A stretch of 18,788 nucleotides of DNA, from the NCBI GenBank assembly GCA_018895795.1, contig JAHINZ010000178.1, forward strand, positions 1-18,788, written 5' to 3'. Positions 6,235 through 15,800 of the stretch are shown here, one piece after another (position 1 is the first letter of the stretch; every line of letters starts with the position of its first letter). The translations under genes were made by a program, and so were the position numbers. Source of the stretch: Alphaproteobacteria bacterium (GTDB lineage: Bacteria > Pseudomonadota > Alphaproteobacteria > Caulobacterales > Caulobacteraceae). The notes beneath the pieces were generated by a model, which saw only the letters and a list, made by a program, of their open reading frames with translations, did not search any database and was not told the origin of the DNA.

Positions 6235-8037
6235 ATGGCGTCGCTGGGTCAGAAGATCATCGGAGCCTGCGGCGGCGCGGCGCTCCTCTGCGCGGCGACG
6301 GCAGGCACCGGGCTTTGGGTGGCGCTGAGTTTGGGTTCTGCGCTCGACCGCGCCGAAATCTCGGCGCGCAACATGCGCCTGCACATGCACGCGGACATGA
6401 TGCACGACACTCTGCGCACCGACGTCAGCCAGGCCATCATGTCCAGCGATCCGACGCTGAACATCGCCATCGCCGAGGTGCGAAAGTCGATGGCTGAACA
6501 TGTCGAGGCCTTCAACAAGGATATCCAGGACGGCGAGGCGATTGCGCGCGACCCCGCCGTGAAGGCCGCCCTCGCCGAAGTCGGCGCGCCCTTGAAGGCC
6601 TATATCGCGGCCGCCCAGGACCTTGTGTCGGTGGCGGACGGGGACCCTGCCGTGACGCGCGCCAAGCTGCCGGGCTTCAATACCCAGTTCACCACCCTGG
6701 AAGGCGCGATGGAAGGCGCTTCCGAGAAGATCGAGCAGGCCTCGACGCGCGATGCCGCGGCCGCCACGTCCCTGAGCCATATCGGTAAGGCCGTCATGGC
6801 CGGACTACTGCTCGCCGCGGGCGCCCTGGCCGTCACCCTGATCACCGCGGCCCGTCAAGGCCTGATCACGCCGCTGGTCCTGATCACGGCGAGCCTGCGT
6901 CGCCTCGCGCAAGGCGACGTGGCGACGAAAATTCCTCAGACTGGCCGGAGCGACGAGATCGGCGAAATGACCACGGCTCTGGTCGCCTTCCGCGACACTG
7001 TGGAAGCCCGCCAAAAAGAGCTCGAAGCCTCCGATGTCCGCGAGACTTTGGACGCCGAACGCCGCGCGGCCGAAACCCGCCGCGCGGCCGAGGACGCGGC
7101 CCAGAACGCCGTCGTCAGCAATCTGGGCGACGGCCTGCGCCACCTGTCGAACGGCGACCTTTCGCACCGTATCGACCAGCCTTTCCCCGAAGGCTATGAG
7201 CGCCTGCGCATCGACTATAATTCCGCGGTCGACAAGCTGTCCGGCGTGATCGCGGGCTCGCTGGAAGGGGTGTCGATGATCCATGGCGGCGCCGCCGAGA
7301 TCACCGAGGCCGCCGACGATCTGGCGCGCCGCACCGAGCACCAGGCCGCCAGCCTGGAAGAAGCCGCCGCCGCCCTCGACCAGATCACCCGCACCGTGCG
7401 CCAGACCGCCGAGGGGGCCACTCGGATCCGCAAGGTGGTCGAGCAGGCCCGCGCCGCCGCCGGCAACAGCGGCGCGGTCGTGGGCCAGGCGATCAGCGCC
7501 ATGGGCGCGATTGAAAAATCCTCCAGCCAGATCGGCCAGATCATCGGCGTGATCGACGAGATCGCCTTCCAGACCAATCTTCTGGCCCTCAACGCCGGGG
7601 TGGAGGCCGCCCGGGCCGGCGAGGCCGGTCGCGGCTTCGCCGTTGTCGCCCAGGAAGTCCGCGCCCTGGCCCAGCGGTCGGCCGACGCGGCCAAGCAGAT
7701 CAAGACCCTGATCGCCACCAGCGCGGCCGAGGTCGGCCAAGGGGTCGACTATGTCGGCAAGGCCGGTGAGGCCCTGAGCGCCATCGCCAGCGAGGTCGAC
7801 CAGATCGACACTCTGGTCAGCGCCATGGCGGCCTCCACCCAGGAACAGGCCCGCGGCCTGGCCGAGGTCAATACGACGATGAACCAGATGGACCAGGTCA
7901 CCCAGCAGAACGCGGCCATGGTCGAGGAGACCACCGCCGCCAGCCACACCCTCGCCCAGGAAGCCACGCGCCTGGCCGAGCGGATGGGCGAACTGCGCAT
8001 CGCCGGTGGGCAGTCGGCTCAGCGGCGGGCGGCTTAA
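6235..8037 (+). CDS. Methyl-accepting chemotaxis protein, two HAMP-like segments
   Basis: This is a 600-aa transmembrane chemoreceptor. TM1 spans about residues 8-33, followed by a mostly helical periplasmic domain of about 150 residues, probably of four-helix-bundle type. TM2 is at about 184-206. A first HAMP (about 207-260, with DEIGEM near 240) is followed by a helical connector rich in E/A/R and a second HAMP-like unit (about 290-345, NGDLSHRI). The signalling domain covers about 350-585, with the highly conserved hairpin tip EIAFQTNLLALNAGVEAARAG (about 442-462) and EAGRGFAVVAQEVRALAQRS that bind CheA/CheW. Candidate methylation helices flank it (QAASLEEAAAALDQI and QQNAAMVEETTAAS). The C-terminus (SAQRRAA) has no CheR/CheB-tethering pentapeptide such as NWETF. 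No che gene is nearby, so it is an orphan receptor feeding a pathway encoded elsewhere. The ligand cannot be told from sequence. Confidence 0.95.
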   Translation: MASLGQKIIGACGGAALLCAATAGTGLWVALSLGSALDRAEISARNMRLHMHADMMHDTLRTDVSQAIMSSDPTLNIAIAEVRKSMAEHVEAFNKDIQDGEAIARDPAVKAALAEVGAPLKAYIAAAQDLVSVADGDPAVTRAKLPGFNTQFTTLEGAMEGASEKIEQASTRDAAAATSLSHIGKAVMAGLLLAAGALAVTLITAARQGLITPLVLITASLRRLAQGDVATKIPQTGRSDEIGEMTTALVAFRDTVEARQKELEASDVRETLDAERRAAETRRAAEDAAQNAVVSNLGDGLRHLSNGDLSHRIDQPFPEGYERLRIDYNSAVDKLSGVIAGSLEGVSMIHGGAAEITEAADDLARRTEHQAASLEEAAAALDQITRTVRQTAEGATRIRKVVEQARAAAGNSGAVVGQAISAMGAIEKSSSQIGQIIGVIDEIAFQTNLLALNAGVEAARAGEAGRGFAVVAQEVRALAQRSADAAKQIKTLIATSAAEVGQGVDYVGKAGEALSAIASEVDQIDTLVSAMAASTQEQARGLAEVNTTMNQMDQVTQQNAAMVEETTAASHTLAQEATRLAERMGELRIAGGQSAQRRAA

Positions 8038-8041
8038 GCCG

Positions 8042-8115
8042 CCTTCGACACGCTCAGGATGAGGAATTTTGAAGCTCGGGCAGTGAAATAGTCCTCATCC
8101 TGAGCGTGTCGAAGG
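8042..8115. repeat. Perfect 24-bp inverted repeat (REP-like) between convergent genes
   Basis: The left arm at 8042-8065 and the right arm at 8092-8115 are exact reverse complements over 24 bp, separated by 26 bp. The left arm begins CCTTCGACACGCTCAGGATG. The element starts 5 bp after the MCP stop and ends 30 bp before the creatininase stop, so it lies between convergent genes. As RNA it would form a long hairpin from either strand, but no T-run follows either side. Its sequence resembles dispersed repeats I recall from Caulobacter and Sphingomonas genomes. It is therefore more likely a repetitive extragenic palindrome with possible transcript-end function than a classical terminator. Confidence 0.85.
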
Positions 8116-8145
8116 ACGAGGGCTGCTCCCACTGCCGCTGCGGGA

Positions 8146-8898
8146 TCAGCCCGGCGCCCGCTCGGCCGAAAACGCTGCGATATCCTCGATCAGGGCCTTG
8201 GCGGCCATCGCCACCAGCTCGCCGCCCTTTTCCGGGCTCGCCTGGGCCGGGTCCGAGCCCATGCGGCCGTCGGCGAAGCGGGCCCGGAAATCCAGAGCCT
8301 CGCGGATCGGTCCGGTCGGGGCGATCTGGGGTTCATAGGCCGTGGTCTTGATGGTCTGCGGATAGGCCCACTGGGTGACGGAGATCTCCGAGGGGGTCGC
8401 ATGGCTGCCGTGACCGGTGGGGAACTGCCGGTTGGCCAGGCTCATCACGCCGGCCAGGTCCCACCAGTTCTTCAGCTTCAACGCGAAGGGCGCGCGCTGG
8501 CCGCGGAAGCTGTAGTCGGCATAGATCTCCGAGAACGCCGCCTCGATCGAGGCGACATTGCCGCCATGACCGTTGAGGAAATAGATCCGCTCGAAGCCGT
8601 GCGCGCCCAGCGACCGCACCCAGTCGCCGATCGCGGCGATGAAGGTCGAGGGCCGCAGGAAGATGGTGCCCGGAAACGCCAGGTGATGCTGGGCCATGCC
8701 GATATTGAAAGTGGGCGCCACCAGCACGGTGTCCGATTGCTTCTGGGCCTCGTGCGAGATGATCTCCGGGCACAGCCAGTCGGTGCCCAGCAGGCCGGTG
8801 GGGCCGTGCTGCTCGTTGGAGCCGATCGGCACGACCACGGTCTTGGAGGTCTTCAGGAAGGTCTCGATCTCGGACCAGGTGGACAGGGCGAGCAGCAT
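8146..8898 (-). CDS. Creatininase-family amidohydrolase
   Basis: The protein has 250 aa from ATG 8898, with AAGGAG 6 bases upstream; a longer frame to 9015 lacks such a site and runs into the promoter region. Metal-binding signatures of the creatininase/MftE family are present: PIGSNEQHGPTGLLGTD with Glu29, His31 and Asp40, and FLNGHGGN with His111. Glu171 in SHATPSE is a candidate further ligand. Members are zinc or manganese enzymes that open cyclic amides (creatinine), trim peptides (mycofactocin MftE), or hydrolyse formamides in flavin and pyrimidine breakdown. Substrate cannot be assigned: no creatinase, mycofactocin or riboflavin gene lies in the window. Cytoplasmic. It is transcribed alone and divergently from acs. 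Confidence 0.9.
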   Translation of the reverse strand: MLLALSTWSEIETFLKTSKTVVVPIGSNEQHGPTGLLGTDWLCPEIISHEAQKQSDTVLVAPTFNIGMAQHHLAFPGTIFLRPSTFIAAIGDWVRSLGAHGFERIYFLNGHGGNVASIEAAFSEIYADYSFRGQRAPFALKLKNWWDLAGVMSLANRQFPTGHGSHATPSEISVTQWAYPQTIKTTAYEPQIAPTGPIREALDFRARFADGRMGSDPAQASPEKGGELVAMAAKALIEDIAAFSAERAPG

Positions 8899-8904
8899 CG
8901 GAAA

Positions 8905-8951
8905 CTCCTTCGAACAAGACCGCTCCGGCTTAGCGCGGCGCGATCGGACAA
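8905..8951 (-). promoter_or_regulatory. Candidate promoter and ribosome site of the creatininase gene
   Basis: Read on the minus strand, TTGTCC (8951-8946) and GCTAAGCC (8934-8927) are separated by 11 bp. This resembles the Caulobacter housekeeping pattern TTGACG-N10-14-GCTANAWC, though several positions differ. AAGGAG (8910-8905) follows, 6 bases before the ATG. The predicted leader would be about 20 bases. The ribosome site is convincing; the promoter is a sequence guess. Confidence 0.45.
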
Positions 8952-8969
8952 GAAACCGCAACGGTCTCC

Positions 8970-8997
8970 TTGCACCCCGCAGCGCCCTGAGCATACT
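8970..8997 (+). promoter_or_regulatory. Candidate acs promoter
   Basis: TTGCAC (8970-8975) and CATACT (8992-8997) are spaced 16 bp, a fair match to a sigma70-type promoter, and would start transcription roughly 25 bases before the acs GTG. It is the only such pair I see between the divergent genes on this strand. I see no clear activator site. Confidence 0.4.
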
Positions 8998-9013
8998 CCC
9001 GCTCAACAAGATC

Positions 9014-9020
9014 AAGGGAG
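9014..9020 (+). promoter_or_regulatory. Ribosome binding site fixing the acs GTG start
   Basis: AAGGGAG lies 8 bases upstream of GTG 9029. There is no suitable ATG between this site and the conserved coding region, which supports the GTG start. Confidence 0.7.
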
Positions 9021-9028
9021 TAAACGGC

Positions 9029-10969
<1,941 letters not shown>

Positions 10970-10970
10970 C

Positions 10971-10985
10971 GCCGGCGCCGCCGGC
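10971..10985 (+). terminator. GC-rich hairpin after acs
   Basis: GCCGGC (10971-10976) and GCCGGC (10980-10985) can pair around a 3-base loop directly after the acs stop. There is no T-run, so at most it is a weak terminator, attenuator or transcript 3'-end stabiliser before the downstream gene. Confidence 0.3.
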
Positions 10986-11003
10986 GCGTTAGCATTGACC
11001 ACA

Positions 11004-11576
11004 ATGCGCCGGTTGCTCCCCTTTTTTCTCTGGCTCGCCGTGGCCGGGCCCGCCTGGTCCGCCTCCGACTGGAGCGACAGTCTGCGGGCCGGCGACATTC
11101 CGATCGAGGCGCGCACCGACGCCCCGGGCCACCGCGGCATGGTCAAGGCGGCCGTCGACATCCCGGCGCCGGTCGCCGTCGTCTGGCGCACCATTCTCGA
11201 CTGCGAGCGGGCCGCGCGGATGACCCCCGGCGTCAAGGCCTGCCGGGTGATCTCCCGCGCGCCGGACGGCCGATCGGAGCTCCGGGAGCACCTGGTCAAG
11301 TGGGGCTTTTTCCTGCCGACCGTGCGCTCCACCTCGCGCGTCGATCTCGACCCCAACCGCACGATCCGCTTCACCTGCGTGGGCGGCGACATTCGCGCCT
11401 GCGAGGGAACCTGGACGCTGCAGCCGCTGAACGGCGGTGCGGCCACCCGCGTGACCTACGAGCTCTGGGCCAGCCCGCCCTTCGCCCTGCCGCTTGCCCT
11501 GCTCGGCGGCCTGATGCGCCGAGACGTGCCCGACGCCCTGCGCGCCCTGCGCCGTGAATGCGAGGCGGCGGGGTGA
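11004..11576 (+). CDS. Exported SRPBCC (START/polyketide-cyclase-like) domain protein
   Basis: I start at ATG 11004 (190 aa); a TTG three codons upstream (10995) is possible. The first 19 or so residues form a clear signal peptide (RR, hydrophobic core, then GPAWS-AS as a likely signal peptidase I site), so the mature protein should be periplasmic. The rest fits the SRPBCC fold: VKAAVDIPAPVAVVWRTILDCERAARMTPGVKACRVI is a typical first strand/helix segment, then alternating beta strands through TRVTYELWA, and a long C-terminal helix (RRDVPDALRALRREC) over the cavity. Such domains bind hydrophobic ligands; the ligand here is unknown. Conserved cysteines occur in LDCERA and VKACRV. It lies 34 bp after acs and overlaps the next gene, so it may be read through from acs and is probably coupled to the thiol-disulfide protein. 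Confidence 0.82.
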   Translation: MRRLLPFFLWLAVAGPAWSASDWSDSLRAGDIPIEARTDAPGHRGMVKAAVDIPAPVAVVWRTILDCERAARMTPGVKACRVISRAPDGRSELREHLVKWGFFLPTVRSTSRVDLDPNRTIRFTCVGGDIRACEGTWTLQPLNGGAATRVTYELWASPPFALPLALLGGLMRRDVPDALRALRRECEAAG

Positions 11577-12004
11577 AGGACACCGTCGACCCGCCCGACG
11601 GCCTTTGGCTGTTCGATGGCGTCTGCAATCTCTGTTCGGGATCAGTCGCCCTGGTGTTGAAGCTGGATCGCCAGGGCGACATCCGCTTCACGCCCATCCA
11701 GTCGCCCTATGGCCGCCAGCTGGCCCTGGCGCACGGCCTCGATCCGGACAACCCGACCAGCTTCCTGTTCCTCGATCATGGCCAAGCCCTGGCAAAGACC
11801 GCCGCCATCGGCGCGCTGCTCCGGCGACTTGGCCCGCCCTGGCGCTGGCTGGCCTGCGTCGACCGGATGCCCCGAGGACCGGCGGACAAGGCCTATGACT
11901 GGATCGCCGCCAACCGCTATCGGCTGATGGGCAAGAGGGACGTCTGCAGGGTCCCCTCGCCCGCCGAGCGCGCGCGCTTCATTCTGGAGCCGCCGAAGCC
12001 GTAG
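11573..12004 (+). CDS. DCC-family thiol-disulfide oxidoreductase-like protein (DUF393)
   Basis: The protein is 143 aa from GTG 11573, whose GTGA overlaps the stop of the upstream gene; GAGG at 11562-11565 is a possible ribosome site. ATG 11558 would add five residues and is the alternative. The signature is LFDGVCNLCSGSV with Cys18-x-x-Cys21, the D-G-x-C-x-x-C motif that names the family (YuxK-like, related to thioredoxin folds). RFTPIQSPYGRQLA follows, then a hydrophobic helix, and a C-terminal YDWIAANRYRLMG with CRVP. Members are predicted redox proteins with few characterised examples. No signal peptide is visible, so it should be cytosolic even though its partner gene encodes an exported protein. 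Confidence 0.87.
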   Translation: MKDTVDPPDGLWLFDGVCNLCSGSVALVLKLDRQGDIRFTPIQSPYGRQLALAHGLDPDNPTSFLFLDHGQALAKTAAIGALLRRLGPPWRWLACVDRMPRGPADKAYDWIAANRYRLMGKRDVCRVPSPAERARFILEPPKP

Positions 12005-12078
12005 CGCCGCGATCATGACAGGACGGTAAGGTTTCGCATTTCAAGCGCGGTGCTAGGGTCCGCTCAACCGTGTACGCT

Positions 12079-12082
12079 GGAG
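12079..12082 (+). promoter_or_regulatory. Ribosome binding site deciding the M16 start
   Basis: GGAG lies 8 bases before ATG 12091. The in-frame GTG at 12070 would add seven residues before the signal peptide and has no such site. Upstream, GCTAGGGT (12052-12059) is a weak resemblance to a Caulobacter -10 element. Confidence 0.55.
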
Positions 12083-12090
12083 CTCACCGC

Positions 12091-14928
12091 ATGATCCGTC
12101 CCGTCGCCAAGGCCGCCCTCGTGGCGCTGGCCCTGTCCACCACAGCCCTGTCGCCTCTGGCCTTCGCCGCGCCCCAAGCCGCGTCGATCAGCGTGCCGCC
12201 GATCGTCTACACGTCGCGCGTCCTGGCCAACGGCCTGAAGGTGTTCACCGCCCGCGACACGACCACCCCAAACGTTTCGGTACAGGTCTGGTACGGCGTC
12301 GGCTCCAAGGACGATCCCAACGGCCGCTCGGGCTTCGCGCACCTGTTCGAACACATGATGTTCAAGGCCACGCGCAACATGCCCAACGAGACGTTGGACC
12401 GGCTGACCGAGGACGTCGGCGGCTTCAACAACGCCTCCACCTATGACGACTTCACCAACTATTACGAAGTCATCCCCGCCAACCATCTGGAGCGCCTGAT
12501 CTGGGCCGAGGCTGACCGCATGGGCTCGCTGGTCATCGACGAGGCCGCCTTCGATTCCGAGCGCGACGTGGTCAAGGAAGAGCTGCGCCAGCGGGTCTTG
12601 GCCGATCCCTATGGCCGCTTCTTCGCGCTCGACATTCCGCAGCAGTCGTTCACCACCCACCCCTACAAGCGCCCGGGCATCGGCTCGATCGCGGAACTGG
12701 ACGCGGCCACCGTCGATGATGTGCGCGCCTTCCACGCCACCTATTATCGCCCCGACAACGCCGCCCTGATCGTGGCCGGCAATTTCGACGAGGCCCAGCT
12801 TGCGGCCTTGGTCGACAAGTATTTCACGCCGCTGAAGGCCCCGGCCGAGCGCCTGCCCAAGGTCACCGTGGTCGAGCCGGCCCGCACCGGTCCCAAGACC
12901 GTCAACACCTACGGCCCCAACGTGCCCCTGCCGGCCCTGGCCATCACCTGGCTGGCCCCGGCCTCGGCCGACAAGGACGCGCCGGCCCTGGCCGTGCTGG
13001 ACGCCATCCTGTCGGCCGGCAAGTCGTCGCGCCTCTATGACACCCTGGTCTATGACCAGCAGATCGCCCAGTCGGTGTTCTCGTCGGGTCCGACCAACGC
13101 CCAGCCGGGCCTGTTCTATGTCGGCGCGATCATGGCGGGCGGCAAGACCGTGGATCAGGGCGAAGCCGCCCTGCGCGCCCAGGTGGCCCGGCTGCGCGAC
13201 GCCCCGCCCAGCGCGGCGGAACTGGCCGAGGCCAAGACCGGCCTGCTGGCCGACGCCGTGCGCAAGCGCGAGGAAATCGACGGCCGCGCCTTCGCCCTGG
13301 GCTACGCCCTGCTGACCGACGGCGACGCCGCCCGCGCCAACACCAGCCTGGCCGACCTGCAGGCGGTGACCGCCGCCGACGTCCAGCGCGTGGCCAAGAC
13401 CTGGCTGGCCGATGATCGCCGCACCGTGATCCGTTATCTGCCGGAATCCGACAGGCCGGCCGGCCAGGCCGATACGACGCCGACGCCGCCCGTGGTAGCC
13501 TCCGTGAAGTTCGACGGCGTCGTCACCACCCTGGCCCCCGAAGGCCAGCGCCAGGCGCCGCCGGCCGTCGCCGCGCCGGTGGCGGCCGTCCTGCCGTCTC
13601 CGGTGGAAAAGACCCTGACCAACGGCCTGCGGGTCATCGTGGCCAAGTCCAGCGACCTGCCGCTGATCACCGCGGATCTGACCGTGCGCGGCGGGGCCAG
13701 TTCAGACCCGACCGGCCTGGCCGGCGCCTCGAGCCTGACCTCGGACCTGCTGACCGAAGGCACCACGACCCGCGGGGCCGTCGAGATCGCCCGTCAGACC
13801 GAAGCCCTGGGCGCCAATCTGGAGGCCGGTTCCGGCTGGGAAGCCGCGTCCCTGACCCTCAGCGTCATCGCCGACAAGGCGGCCCCCGCCATGGCGATCA
13901 TGGCCGACGTCGCCCAGAACCCGGTGTTCAAGGCCGAGGAACTGGACCGGGTCCGCGCCGAGACCCTCGACGGCCTTTCGGTGGCCTATCAGCGCCCAGG
14001 AAGCCTCGCCAGCTACGCCACCGCACCGATCCTCTATGCGGGCTCGGCCTATGGCCATGTGGCCGGCGGTACGCCGGGCTCGCTGCCCAAGATCAAGCGC
14101 GATGACCTGGTCAAGATGCACGCCGCCGCCTGGCGGCCGGACAACGCCGTCCTGGTGCTGACCGGCAACCTGACGCCCGAGGCCGGCTTCGCCCTGGCCC
14201 AGACCGCGTTCGGCGGCTGGAAGAAACCCGCCACTCCCGCCCCCGCCGTCCCGGCCGCCCCCGCCGCCTACACGCCGCGCAATGTGATCATCGACCTGCC
14301 GGGCACCGGCCAGGCGGCCGTCACCCTGGCCCAACCGGCGATCACCCGCGCCGACCCCCGCTACTATTCGGGACTGGTGACCAATGCGGTGCTGGGCGTT
14401 GGCTATTCCTCGCGCCTCAACCAGGAGATCCGCATCAAGCGCGGCCTGTCCTATGGCGCCGGCTCCAGCCTGACCCCCCAGGGCCGCTTTGGCAGCTTCT
14501 CGGCCAGGGTGCAGACCAAGAACCCCTCGGCCGCCGAGGTGGTGACCCTGGTGCGTGGCGAGCTGACGCGCCTGGCGGCGGAACCGGCCACCGCCACGGA
14601 GCTGACGGCGCGCAAGTCGGTGCTGGTCGGCGGCTTTGGCCGCGACCTCGGCACCTCGGAGGGCCTGGCCAATATCCTGGGCAATCTGGCGATCTACGGC
14701 GTGCCGCTCAACGAGATCCAGAGCTATGCCGACAAGGTCGAGGCGGTCAGCGCCACAGACGTCCAGGCCTTCGCCAAGGCCGTGCTCGATCCCCGCCAGT
14801 CCAGCGTGATCGTGGCGGGCGACGTCAAGGCGATGGGCGACAGCCTCTCGGCCGCCGTGCCGAACGCCACGGTCATCCCGGCCGCTGACCTGGATCTGGA
14901 CAGCCCGACCCTGACGCACGGAAAATAG
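12091..14928 (+). CDS. Exported M16 zinc metalloprotease with two fused M16 repeats
   Basis: This 945-aa protein starts at ATG 12091. Residues 1-26 are a signal peptide ending LAFA-AP, so it should act in the periplasm or as an envelope protein. The first M16 repeat (about 40-460) has the inverted zinc motif HLFEH (His84, Glu87, His88) and the downstream ligand in KEELRQR (Glu163 or Glu164), with GFNNASTYDDFTNYYE between. The second repeat starts near residue 502 (TLTNGLRVIVAK) but has SSLTSDLLTEGTTTR where HxxEH would be, so it is the non-catalytic half. It keeps the RGLSYG segment near 785, the Arg/Tyr element that helps grip substrate. The whole is a catalytic/inactive pair in one chain, the pitrilysin-like clamshell. 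Peptide substrates are unknown. It is transcribed alone or from a weak upstream promoter. Confidence 0.94.
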   Translation: MIRPVAKAALVALALSTTALSPLAFAAPQAASISVPPIVYTSRVLANGLKVFTARDTTTPNVSVQVWYGVGSKDDPNGRSGFAHLFEHMMFKATRNMPNETLDRLTEDVGGFNNASTYDDFTNYYEVIPANHLERLIWAEADRMGSLVIDEAAFDSERDVVKEELRQRVLADPYGRFFALDIPQQSFTTHPYKRPGIGSIAELDAATVDDVRAFHATYYRPDNAALIVAGNFDEAQLAALVDKYFTPLKAPAERLPKVTVVEPARTGPKTVNTYGPNVPLPALAITWLAPASADKDAPALAVLDAILSAGKSSRLYDTLVYDQQIAQSVFSSGPTNAQPGLFYVGAIMAGGKTVDQGEAALRAQVARLRDAPPSAAELAEAKTGLLADAVRKREEIDGRAFALGYALLTDGDAARANTSLADLQAVTAADVQRVAKTWLADDRRTVIRYLPESDRPAGQADTTPTPPVVASVKFDGVVTTLAPEGQRQAPPAVAAPVAAVLPSPVEKTLTNGLRVIVAKSSDLPLITADLTVRGGASSDPTGLAGASSLTSDLLTEGTTTRGAVEIARQTEALGANLEAGSGWEAASLTLSVIADKAAPAMAIMADVAQNPVFKAEELDRVRAETLDGLSVAYQRPGSLASYATAPILYAGSAYGHVAGGTPGSLPKIKRDDLVKMHAAAWRPDNAVLVLTGNLTPEAGFALAQTAFGGWKKPATPAPAVPAAPAAYTPRNVIIDLPGTGQAAVTLAQPAITRADPRYYSGLVTNAVLGVGYSSRLNQEIRIKRGLSYGAGSSLTPQGRFGSFSARVQTKNPSAAEVVTLVRGELTRLAAEPATATELTARKSVLVGGFGRDLGTSEGLANILGNLAIYGVPLNEIQSYADKVEAVSATDVQAFAKAVLDPRQSSVIVAGDVKAMGDSLSAAVPNATVIPAADLDLDSPTLTHGK

Positions 14929-14940
14929 GAAAGACGCGAC

Positions 14941-14970
14941 CTGGCTCGCGCCGATCTCGGCGCGGGCCAG
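14941..14970 (+). terminator. Hairpin terminator after the M16 gene
   Basis: Arms 14941-14953 and 14958-14970 pair over 13 positions (12 Watson-Crick plus one T-G wobble) with a 4-base ATCT loop. The hairpin starts 12 bp after the M16 stop. The following TTCGTCCTGTTC is T-rich but not a clean T-run. Intrinsic termination or 3'-end protection is likely. Confidence 0.6.
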
Positions 14971-15032
14971 TTCGTCCTGTTCAGGCGGCGCGGCGCGGGC
15001 GACATAGCCTGGCCCCAAGCCCCGGACCCGCC

Positions 15033-15800
15033 ATGACCGAACCTGCTTCCGCCCAACTCGCCTCGCCGTCCTACCGGCTGGCCGCGCTCGACCAGGACTT
15101 TCTGCTGAGCGATTCCATGCGCGGCGTCAGGTTCATGCTGGAATACGCCAAGGCCGAGGAGGCCCTGCGCGATTGGGGGGTGCGATCGACGATCGTGGTC
15201 TTCGGCAGCGCCCGGACCCGCGAGGACGGACCGGGTCGCCAGGCCCTATGGTACGCCGAGGCGCGCGCGTTTGGACGACTGGCCTCGGAGCGTGGCGGCG
15301 CGCTGAAGACCGACGGCCCTCGCGACAACGTCATCGCCACCGGCGGTGGTCCGGGCGCCATGGAGGCGGCCAACCGCGGGGCGCTCGACGCCGGGGCGCC
15401 GTCAGTAGGGTTCAACATCACCCTGCCGCGCGAACAGGCCCCCAATCCCTACGCCACCCCAGCCCTATCGTTCCGGTTCCACTACTTCGCCATGCGCAAG
15501 ATGCACCTGGCGATGCGGGCCAACGCCCTGGTGGTGTTTCCCGGCGGGTTCGGCACCTTCGATGAGCTGTTCGAACTCCTGACCCTGCGCCAGACCCACA
15601 AGGCGCCGTCCATCCCGATCGTCCTGTTCGATGAGGCCTATTGGCGAGGGGTGATCAATTTCGACGCCCTGGTCGCGCACGGGATGATCAATCCCGAGGA
15701 CCTCGAGATCTTCCAGTTCGCGGATGACGCCGAGAGCGTGTGGGCGGCCCTGCTCGCCGGCGGCCTGCACCCCGGCGAGCGTATCGAGGCCAAGGCCTGA
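15033..15800 (+). CDS. LOG-family protein (TIGR00730 type nucleoside-5'-monophosphate phosphoribohydrolase-like)
   Basis: This is a 255-aa protein from ATG 15033. It has the two Rossmann-fold signatures of the LOG family, long misannotated as lysine decarboxylase: ATGGGPGAMEAANRGA (about 102-117) and FPGGFGTFDELFELLT (about 169-184), whose PGGxGTxxE contributes the phosphate site and catalytic glutamate. Between them lie NITLPREQAPNPY and FHYFAMRKMHL with a conserved arginine and histidine. It is longer than minimal LOG proteins (about 190 aa) because of about 50 N-terminal residues. The family cleaves nucleotide 5'-monophosphates, including cytokinin ribotides, to base and ribose-5-phosphate; substrate choice here is not readable. 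Cytoplasmic. It converges on mscL with directly abutting stop codons. Confidence 0.9.
   Translation: MTEPASAQLASPSYRLAALDQDFLLSDSMRGVRFMLEYAKAEEALRDWGVRSTIVVFGSARTREDGPGRQALWYAEARAFGRLASERGGALKTDGPRDNVIATGGGPGAMEAANRGALDAGAPSVGFNITLPREQAPNPYATPALSFRFHYFAMRKMHLAMRANALVVFPGGFGTFDELFELLTLRQTHKAPSIPIVLFDEAYWRGVINFDALVAHGMINPEDLEIFQFADDAESVWAALLAGGLHPGERIEAKA

Noticed and set aside
6805..7947. 380-aa minus-strand open frame
   Set aside because: It is antisense to the chemoreceptor signalling domain, and its Gly/Asp/Leu-rich repeats mirror the coding-strand heptads.
13702..15018. 438-aa minus-strand open frame
   Set aside because: It is antisense to the M16 gene and its terminator, low in complexity, with no family resemblance.
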